A DNA stretch of 13,629 bases from the NCBI GenBank assembly GCA_000310025.1, contig FN649729.1, positions 445,246 to 458,874 of the forward strand, read 5' to 3'. Shown in pieces: positions 7,952-13,629 of this stretch. The translations under genes were made by a program, and so were the position numbers. The DNA comes from Ectocarpus siliculosus. Its lineage: Eukaryota; Sar; Phaeophyceae; Ectocarpales; Ectocarpaceae. The notes under the pieces were generated by a model that was not told where the DNA came from, searched no databases, and saw nothing but the letters and a program-made list of their open reading frames with translations. The stretch's first letter is position 1; each line of letters starts with the position of its first letter.

Positions 7952-8313
7952 CTTATCATTCCAGTGCAGCGAACGTCGAAATTGGCGAGCAAGTCATTGT
8001 TTGCATGCGGGAGATGCACAAGAATGTGGGACTGAACAACCCACACTCAGACGATCAAGCGTAAGGCTCGAACAATGCATACCAGTCGACGATTGGTTCC
8101 AAAAGCTCTTGTCTTCGGACTCACGACGTGCACCGTCATCGCACGCACCTCATGCACCAAGCTTTTGTCTATCCAGTGTTCTGAGGCAACACACGGAATC
8201 ATTTCTGAAATGACCTGTGTCCACTCGCGATGCCAACGTACTCGTGTACTTTGCTTGTGCACGATCTCAGGCACACGGCACCGACAACGAAGCAGTTGCC
8301 AATCGTATCTCAC
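7952..8313 (-). other. Intron between exons 19R and 1L, spanning the unit junction (362 nt)
   Basis: It joins the right unit to the left unit. Its right part (8220-8313) belongs to the shared repeat and its left part (7952-8219) to the part seen once. No rearrangement scar, mobile element or target-site duplication is visible at 8219/8220, as expected if that point is only where the window happens to begin in the left copy. Confidence 0.8.
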
Positions 8314-8449
8314 CTATCTCGATGAGTGGGTTTTGCGCCAGCGGTTGTGGCCACGTGCTACTTTGGTCCTCGGGTGTTCCAACCGCGGCCGTGGATGTGA
8401 CCGACGCGGTGTTGGAGACGGTCCCAGCATTGATATCTGCTTGTGTGAT
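8314..8449 (-). CDS. Exon 19R: end of domain D8 and linker
   Basis: The exon is 136 nt, phase 0 in (acceptor ACCGCAG) and phase 1 out (donor GTGAGA). It begins ITQADINAGTVSNTASVTST, a near-consensus end motif, and finishes in a linker ending IEI. Three replacements distinguish it from exon 19L: Glu for Asp, Pro for Ser and Leu for Phe. It joins exon 1L in phase, which ties the two repeat units into one reading frame. Confidence 0.92.
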
Positions 8450-8930
8450 CTGCGGTTAGGAACGTACACACGGGCGTGACAGGACATCAACAAGGGCAAG
8501 TCGAAGGAATATGTGAGAGGCTTGTGGGACCTTCAAGTTTCGTGTACGACACACTGCTCGGTGTGGTTCGTGACAAAGCTTCTGCAGCACCCCTTGGGAC
8601 GATGGACGGACTCACGACACACCTGCACTCTTGCATGATCGACCTTCCTTGGTTCAGTCACCGGCACTTCGAAACGCGCACCGATCACACCCCCAAATAA
8701 ACGTTGTTGACACGCTACGCCAAATATCCAATATTCTTTACCGTACCACAGCCAGAACACAAGACACAAAGATTAACACGCTGGCGTACATGGGCCCTCT
8801 TAGTAGTAGTAGCGAGACCAGGCACATGTGCGCACGATTAAACATGTTTGGCGAGTCAGCCGGGTGCTGGCTAGGCTACTCACATGGATCAACCGCGCAC
8901 ATATGCATACAGACACGCGTCCGCACACAC
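8450..8930 (-). other. Intron between exons 18R and 19R (481 nt)
   Basis: It has the same length as its left counterpart and about five substitutions. The TAG x4 run is conserved. No coding content is seen. Confidence 0.85.
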
Positions 8931-9145
8931 CTGTCGAGACGCCGTGCAGGTGACCGAATCTCCTACACCCAATGATGTCAAAGGCTGGCTGACAGCACCG
9001 CAGTTGACGTTGCCGCTCGTGTCGGTCACCTTAACGGTCTTCAACGTCACCGTGCCGGTATTGCTCACCGTAATCACATAATCTACTGTCTCTCCGGCAT
9101 CCGGCCAGCCACTCGAATCAGAGTCCGACCATTCTCCTGTTTCAT
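8931..9145 (-). CDS. Exon 18R: main part of domain D8
   Basis: The exon is 215 nt, phase 1 in (acceptor GTTGCAG) and phase 0 out (donor GTGTGT). It encodes an acidic linker (ETGEWSDSDSSGWPD), then AGETVDYVITVSNTGTVTL, VNCGAVSQPLTSLG and GDSVTCTASRQ, with the cysteine pair. It appears identical to exon 18L. Confidence 0.94.
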
Positions 9146-9342
9146 CTGCAACAACCAATATCAACAGTGACGAAATTGGCTGGTCAGCCCTACACAATCC
9201 GATCATTGTCCACATGGGTGTATCCGAAAGCGGGTTCGGATTCAAAGCGTCAAGCAAACCCTGCCTCAGACGACCACATGCCGAAGATGTTTCAGCCGTA
9301 CATCTCTCAACGCGGTGTATACAACCGACAACGAGCACTGAC

Positions 9343-9478
9343 CAATTTGGACCAAAGCCCGAGTGTTCAGCGACACTGGCACATCGACCACATTGCGTAT
9401 GGAAGACGCATTCTTCGGATCAGCTGTCACCATCGCGGCGCACTTGGCCTGTCCGAGGTCAATGTAGTCCTGGTCAAC
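9343..9478 (-). CDS. Exon 17R: end of domain D7 and linker
   Basis: The exon is 136 nt, phase 0 in (acceptor GACAG) and phase 1 out (donor GTCAGT). It begins VDQDYIDLGQAKCAAMV, a divergent version of the T-Q-A-D-I-D-A-G motif, and ends NTRALVQI. It carries the sequon N-A-S. It differs from exon 17L by one conservative replacement, Ser for Thr, at position 9403. Confidence 0.88.
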
Positions 9479-9900
9479 CTGTCGTCATGTACAACGCAAC
9501 GGACGACCATGCAGACAATAGGAACCCCGTCGGACGTTTCCCACGGGAAGTTCACGGCGAGCAGCCTCACTCTGTAGGTGGGTGTCCTGACCTTTCGATG
9601 CAACGACAGCGGGCGCTGGTGCGCAGCACGGCTCACGCCCCTGTCAGGTGCTCATGTTTCGTCTCGTCCTGTCATGCTAGCTACTGTAGCGGCCAACACA
9701 ATCACGTCGACGTCAATCTGTCCAATTGAACATCATGTGCTCGCACAACCCAATGCACGCATCACCAATGAACAACCTACCCACAAGGTCTGTCGTTTGC
9801 TTTCCTCCCTGCCACTGGGGAGGGACGCAGTGTGATACATGACAGTCATGGCCAGTGCAGCGCCGTCTACTTAGCCATACCATACGTGTATCCACTCTAC
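9479..9900 (-). other. Intron between exons 16R and 17R (422 nt)
   Basis: It is nine bases shorter overall than in the left unit because of a ten-base deletion and a one-base insertion. No coding motif is seen. Confidence 0.85.
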
Positions 9901-10118
9901 CTCGTAGGTCGTCGAACAAGAGAATCCACCCCCCGGAGAAACATCCGCAGCTCCGCATTCAATGCAGACATTGTCATTGCCAACGTTGTCGTCGGTCAAG
10001 CAGAAATTTCCCAGCGTCTGCGTCCCCGAGTTCCCGATCTCGTAGGTGCAGGCGATGGACTCGCCGACATTTGTCAAGTGGTTGGTCTCGGCACCGTCCA
10101 CCCAAGTCCCAGACGCAC
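9901..10118 (-). CDS. Exon 16R: main part of domain D7
   Basis: The exon is 218 nt, phase 1 in (acceptor GAAACAG) and phase 0 out (donor GTAGAG). It encodes VGESIACTYEIGNSGTQTL, a segment rich in Asn and Asp, then IECGAADVSPGGGFSCSTTYE with the cysteine pair. Two synonymous changes separate it from exon 16L. It is the same size and phase class as exon 18. Confidence 0.92.
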
Positions 10119-10266
10119 CTGTTTCGAAGTCAACAGAAACGCGTTTTGAGGGCCACGATGAATTTGCACACTACCGCTCGGAATGCTCTTCGACGAACCG
10201 CAGTCGTCCGTCGTCGTGCCCCCTGCAAACACCTACCAGCACAGCACACAAGCACACCACGCTCAC

Positions 10267-10449
10267 CGATCGTCATCTCCGCACTGCCGAGAATAGCAAG
10301 GGTATTCTCCGGGCTTACGGATGGAGGTAACCCATCGGGGCTCGTGAACGTTACGCGAGCTGTGTTGGTGCGCTCGCCGCTGTCCACGTCGGCTTGGGTG
10401 ACGGTGTACGTGCCGAAGCACACCACGGGTTGGTCTTGCGGGCACAACC
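10267..10449 (-). CDS. Exon 15R: second half of domain D6 and linker
   Basis: The exon is 183 nt, phase 1 at both ends, with acceptor CATCCAG and donor GTGAGC. It encodes LCPQDQPVVCFGTYTVTQAD, then VDSGERTNTARVTF and a Pro/Ser-rich linker ending GSAEMTI. Y-T-V-T-Q-A-D-V-D-S-G is nearly the bacterial DUF7507 consensus. It appears identical to exon 15L. Confidence 0.93.
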
Positions 10450-10661
10450 CTGGATGGATGAGGTGGGGCGAGATCGTCCATTGGGCAACGCCGTGAGGGA
10501 AAGGAACGAGCGAGCGAAACAATGGACGATTGTGACATCGCGCTACATTTCCTCACTACACACCTGCGACGACACGGTACGACAGTGCGAGACGAGACCC
10601 CTTTCACGCCCTACCACGCGATGTCCTTGACGCATACTCGGTGCTGAGATCAAAGCAACAC

Positions 10662-10835
10662 CTGCGATGGACGGTGCCGTGGACCCCGGGCACTCGATCG
10701 AAGAGTCAACATCGTCGCTCACTACCACGTCGCGGAGACATGTGTTGCCCGTGTTGGTGACCTCCATCGTGTACTTGATCTCGTCTCCGACACCAGCCAC
10801 CAGGTCGACCCCTTTCGACAGGGTCGCACTCAGCC
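10662..10835 (-). CDS. Exon 14R: first half of domain D6
   Basis: The exon is 174 nt, phase 1 at both ends, with acceptor CAATCAG and donor GTGTTG. It encodes LSATLSKGVDLVAGVGDEIK then YTMEVTNTGNTCLRDVVVSD and ends STAPSIA. This is one of the clearest repeat cores in the window. One synonymous Gly change (GGG for GGA) separates it from exon 14L. Confidence 0.92.
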
Positions 10836-11288
10836 CTGATTGCAGATATTTGCCAAGGAACAGCGACGCACCGAGCAGCCAGCGTACGACGGCAGAAAGG
10901 CGTGTGGTGGGTTAGGGTGCAGGCCAACATCGCCCCATGTATGCACGAGAAGCCTCACACAAACAGGGCGTACGAATTGACGCCAAGTCCTTCAGCGGGT
11001 GATACCATGACACTGGGCCTGGAATCTCTCCACCTCATTGACGGTCTCGCCCGCGTGCCACAATCGTCACAGCAAGAGCGTGAAGCGTGACTGCGTGTGT
11101 TCCGCGCGATACATCCGACCCAGCCTGAGATCCGCGTCGACCGGCGACACTTGCGGAGTGACTGCCACGGCCCCGACGCTCGATTGGTCCAGTACGACAT
11201 GCGTGATGCCACACCTTGAACTACGTATTCCGAACTCCGAGGTAGTGCCCATGAAGCTAGCTAGACCATCTCAATCAACAGCCCTCAC
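10836..11288 (-). other. Intron between exons 13R and 14R (453 nt)
   Basis: It matches its left counterpart in length. Several changes would alter the protein look-alike strings (Gly to Asp, Arg to Gln), consistent with non-coding sequence. Confidence 0.8.
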
Positions 11289-11421
11289 CGGTTTCCAACG
11301 CCGATGACTGTATCAGATTTTCCGACACCGATACGCCTTCCGAAATAGGCCCCAGAGGGCTTGTTGCTGATCTCACGGTAAGGATTGACGCACTTCCGGC
11401 ATCCACATCGCTTTGTTGTAC
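11289..11421 (-). CDS. Exon 13R: end of domain D5 and linker
   Basis: The exon has 44 codons plus one base, phase 0 in (acceptor GCGCAG) and phase 1 out (donor GTGAGG). It begins VQQSDVDAGSASILTV, completing the Y-E-V-Q-Q-S-D motif, and ends in the linker ENLIQSSALET. It appears identical to exon 13L. Confidence 0.87.
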
Positions 11422-11725
11422 CTGCGCGGAAGCGAGGGGGCGTCGGGGTTTCATCTCACTTGATGGGTCCCCATCGCCACACCATTCTGCTACAGACACA
11501 CCTTGGCGTCTGCATGCGTGCTCCGACAGAAGAGTGTCGTGGAACGTGCCCGTGCCAGAGGCAGCTCTCCGATATCATCATGCCCTGGCTACATTACGTA
11601 CGAAGTGCGTGTCTCGATGAAAGCCGTGGTATGCGTCGGGGCCACCAAGGTGACAACCGTGGCTCACACAGGCGTGACGGCATGCCATGAATGCGACTGT
11701 AAGGTTGACGGTTTCATCAGCGCAC
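11422..11725 (-). other. Intron between exons 12R and 13R (304 nt)
   Basis: Nothing beyond the splice sites is recognisable. Confidence 0.85.
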
Positions 11726-11861
11726 CTCATATACGGCTTGACAGCTCACTACGCCGTTCGGCCCAAGCTCCAGGTTGTCGAGGCTAGGGTCGCACTGCAG
11801 CGCCGCGGCAGAGTTTCCGCTGGTACCGTTGGGACAAAAGACATCACGGGTCAGCATCGAT
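11726..11861 (-). CDS. Exon 12R: cysteine-pair segment of domain D5
   Basis: The exon encodes RDVFCPNGTSGN, LQCDPSLDNLELGPNG and VVSCQAVYE, ending in phase 0 at donor GTGCGC. The chosen acceptor is CTTGATAG, phase 2. Acceptor ACCACAG, with exon start 11911 in phase 0, pairs with the alternative end of exon 11 and would add about 14 residues net. N-G-T is a possible glycosylation site. Confidence 0.75.
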
Positions 11862-11958
11862 CTATCAAGACATTGCACTCCAAGTTCATCCGGGATAGTC
11901 GTCCACACAAGCTGTGGTGAAATCAAGCCACCAAACCGACACTCTACGTGTCCCGCAC

Positions 11959-12195
11959 CTTTGAACCTGAGCCACCAAGTCAGCGCTGGAGACATCAATT
12001 GATGTCAGGGTGGTTGTACCAGTGTTGCTGAGGTCGATCGTGTACGCGATATGGTCACCGGCGGAGTGGCCGGTGTCGCCCGTGTCTGGCATCGTGCACG
12101 CAGCCGTGGCGGATAGAATCCCGGTTCTGTGGAGAGTCTCGGTCACCGTGGAGGAGTTTACGATGAACCCTCCAGACGCCGGTTCACCTCTCAGG
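11959..12195 (-). CDS. Exon 11R: linker and first half of domain D5
   Basis: The exon enters in phase 2 at acceptor CTCGCAG and reads SLRGEPASGGFIVNSSTVTE, then SAGDHIAYTIDLSNTGTTTL and TSIDVSSADL. It contains an N-S-S glycosylation sequon. The 3' end is uncertain. I chose donor GTGCGG (AAAG before it); CAG before GTTCAA eight bases earlier is the alternative. One synonymous Leu change separates it from exon 11L. Confidence 0.75.
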
Positions 12196-12350
12196 CTGCG
12201 AGGATGCAAGAATGGATGATTAGAAGATCCGAGGAAAGCAAAGAAACGATACGTCAGTCCGAACTCGGTCGCATGCATCTTTGGTAGACATGAACCGTCT
12301 TCGTTCTATCTGACATGACAATCCCTAGCCTCCTCCACGAGCGCACTCAC

Positions 12351-12483
12351 CTCGTAGTACTGCTGACGGAGCCAACGTCGATGTCGGCTTGGCTCAGCGT
12401 GTACGTGGCGGTACACACGAATGACGTGTCGACCAGCCAGGGGCTGGGAATGTCGCCGCCGCCGCAGTCAAGGTTGTAGCCAC
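12351..12483 (-). CDS. Exon 10R: second half of domain D4
   Basis: The exon is 133 nt, phase 1 in and phase 2 out. It encodes GYNLDCGGGDIPSPW, with the first cysteine, then FVCTATYTLSQADIDVG, a textbook end motif with the second cysteine. The acceptor CTACCAG differs slightly from the left copy but keeps its AG. The donor is GTGAGT. The coding sequence matches exon 10L. Confidence 0.9.
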
Positions 12484-12633
12484 CTGGTAGGGAATGGCGT
12501 GGCACGGTGGTCATTGGTTGTACCAGGGACCATCACTCGAGGACAGCGAGAATCACCAGCGGTACACGAACGGATGTGAAGCTCTTGGAAGTTTTCCTTC
12601 GCATGGCTCACGAACGACCCTCGAAACACTCAC

Positions 12634-12802
12634 CGGCATCGTTCTTGAACAGCTCGTTGGACACCACGGTGTTGTCAATGTCCACGTTCCCGCCATTGGT
12701 CATAGCGACTTCAAACTCGATGGATTCTCCCACTCCAGCCAGGGCCGTGTCAAGGTCGATGGCAACATAGGTCAACCGACTGACCATGTCAATATCGGCC
12801 AC
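12634..12802 (-). CDS. Exon 9R: first half of domain D4 (intact)
   Basis: The exon is 169 nt, entering in phase 0 (acceptor CATCAG) and leaving in phase 1 (donor GTGAGT). It encodes VADIDMVSRL, then AGVGESIEFEVAMTNGGN and DIDNTVVSNELFKNDA, the usual first half of a repeat. This copy reads through cleanly. Exon 9L is identical except for one inserted base that breaks its frame. Confidence 0.88.
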
Positions 12803-13160
12803 CTGATGGACCCCATGGTCAAGACACACGGTTGGGCACACTTTGTTTAGACCATAGGCTAGTTGCCGTAGAGGCTCGAGGCTTGGCTTCAAGCGGGTTG
12901 ATAAGCACACAGGAGCGGTACAACTTCGACATCACAGGATGGATGGATGAGCAGGGTGGGTGAGCACCATCGATGAACAGGATGGGTGGACATAATATTC
13001 GACTCCCCAGTATATACAGTCACATACCCGGACGCCCCGCTTGATGCAGCTACGCAGAACGGACCACAACAACAGCGACGAGGGATGGCCATTGTGCCCG
13101 ACACGTTCTCGCGATGTCCCACGAACGCTGCCCCACCTGTGAGAAAGAGAGCTCACGTAC
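12803..13160 (-). other. Intron between exons 8R and 9R (358 nt)
   Basis: It is four bases longer than in the left unit because of an extra GGAT (12937-12948), and it carries the diverged patch at 12861-12904. Confidence 0.85.
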
Positions 13161-13283
13161 CTGGTTCAGGTTAATCGTCGACGTGGCGGGCTCACTCTTG
13201 ATGGCATCGCTCTCCAGGTGGTCGGCGGTATCCTCGTGGTAAGCGAATGCCGTTACTGTATCCTTCTTCACTCCAGCGTTGAT
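13161..13283 (-). CDS. Exon 8R: end of domain D3 and linker
   Basis: The exon has 41 codons, phase 0 at both ends, with acceptor AATGCAG and donor GTACGT. It begins INAGVKKDTVTAFAY, completing the Q-A-E-I-N-A-G motif started by exon 7, and ends in the linker TSTINLNQ. One synonymous change separates it from exon 8L (ATT for ATC). Confidence 0.88.
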
Positions 13284-13469
13284 CTGCATTCGGTGTGTGC
13301 GCGCAAGCCGTGTCAGACCAGAATGGCCACAACAAACCAAGAGACGAAGGAAAAGACAATCGCTAAGGCATCAAGCAATAGGTTTTTCAGCAATACCAAA
13401 CTTCGCCAACAACCTCTGTCGTGGGGTCATGCACCGACGTGGCTATTCCTTAAGGGTGTGGTACATCAC

Positions 13470-13629
13470 CTCTGCCTGAGACACTCTGCCCGTGGCACTG
13501 CATATGAGAGACCCGGCGGGAGCTAAGCCATCGCTGGGATAGCCGGCGAGATCCTCGACTCTCCCGGGGCTCGACCCAGACACACTATCGCCGTCGGTGT
13601 TGACGCAGACAATATCCACCAGACCCTCC
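13470..13629 (-). CDS. Exon 7R (partial): second half of domain D3
   Basis: The exon is cut by the window edge; by comparison with exon 7L about 137 nt are missing at its 5' end. The visible part carries the first cysteine (DIVCVNTDGD), the 'LAPAGSLIC' turn with the second cysteine, and ends in RVSQAE before a GTGATG donor, phase 0. It differs from exon 7L by one synonymous change (CTG for CTA, Leu). Confidence 0.85.

Larger units (their letters stand above)
1..13629 (-). other. Internal part of one large gene encoding a DUF11/DUF7507-type tandem-domain protein
   Basis: The whole window is one minus-strand transcription unit with both ends outside it. Thirty-two exons joined by GT-AG introns give about 1,725 codons with consistent phases at every junction. 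They encode 14 repeats (13 complete), each about 117-140 residues, with 'GE/GD-x-I-x-Y', 'N-x-G-x-x-x-L', a cysteine pair and a terminal Q-[AS]-[DE]-x-[DN]-x-G motif. In bacteria such repeats (Pfam DUF11 and the related DUF7507) build secreted or surface-anchored stalks and adhesins. The same location is inferred here from the cysteine pairs and from N-x-S/T sites in exons 7, 11, 12 and 17. No signal peptide, membrane segment or catalytic motif is visible. The frame is broken once, in exon 9L. The exon model comes from reading motifs and splice sites by eye, so a few boundaries may be off. Confidence 0.85.
8220..13629. repeat. Right copy of the 8.2 kb tandem repeat (cut by window end)
   Basis: This is the counterpart of 1-5415. 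The match is still running at the last base, inside exon 7, so the right end of the copy is outside the window. Together with 5416-8219, which is seen once, the layout fits a unit of about 8,219 bp repeated in tandem within one gene. Confidence 0.97.

Noticed and set aside
1-13629. Bacterial operon or cluster of short genes
   Set aside because: No frame exceeds 270 codons despite clear domain homology, the half-domains end at GT and resume at AG with matching phases, and no ribosome-binding sites or gene-like spacing are seen.

Overview
The window reads as an internal stretch of one intron-rich eukaryotic gene on the minus strand, running right to left through all 13.6 kb. No start codon, stop codon, promoter, RNA gene or mobile element is visible. 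Thirty-two exons (31 complete, one cut by the right edge) can be assembled. They use GT-AG introns of about 97-481 nt, and the reading phase matches at every junction. The coding fraction is about 38%. The organism must be a eukaryote with moderately GC-rich DNA and frequent short spliceosomal introns. A choanoflagellate or an intron-rich alga or other protist would fit, but the sequence does not name it. A bacterium is excluded by the introns.

The protein is a chain of immunoglobulin-like beta-sandwich repeats of the DUF11/DUF7507 type. Each repeat has the order: linker, 'GE/GD-x-I/V-x-Y', 'N-x-G-x-x-x-L', a cysteine pair, then 'Y-x-V-[ST]-Q-[AS]-[DE]-[IV]-[DN]-x-G'. Thirteen complete domains and one partial domain lie in the window. 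The paired cysteines and some N-x-S/T sites suggest an extracellular or cell-wall protein, probably an adhesin or structural filament. That role is inferred from the family.

Layout: positions 1-5415 and 8220-13629 are about 99% identical copies of the same stretch, about 8.2 kb apart (offset 8219, drifting to 8210-8214 through small indels). Positions 5416-8219 are seen once. The simplest reading is a tandem repeat with an 8.2 kb period inside the gene. One period holds 19 exons, 3024 coding nt (1008 codons, an exact multiple of three) and eight domains, D1-D8. I number exons 1-19 in transcription order within a unit. R marks the right (upstream) unit, of which exons 7-19 are present. L marks the left (downstream) unit, which is complete. 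Exon 19R joins exon 1L in phase, so the duplication preserves the reading frame.

The main oddities are a one-base insertion in exon 9L that breaks the frame while exon 9R is intact, small patches of high divergence inside otherwise near-identical introns, and a deeper layer of phase-symmetric 351-357 nt domain modules that must predate the 8.2 kb duplication.
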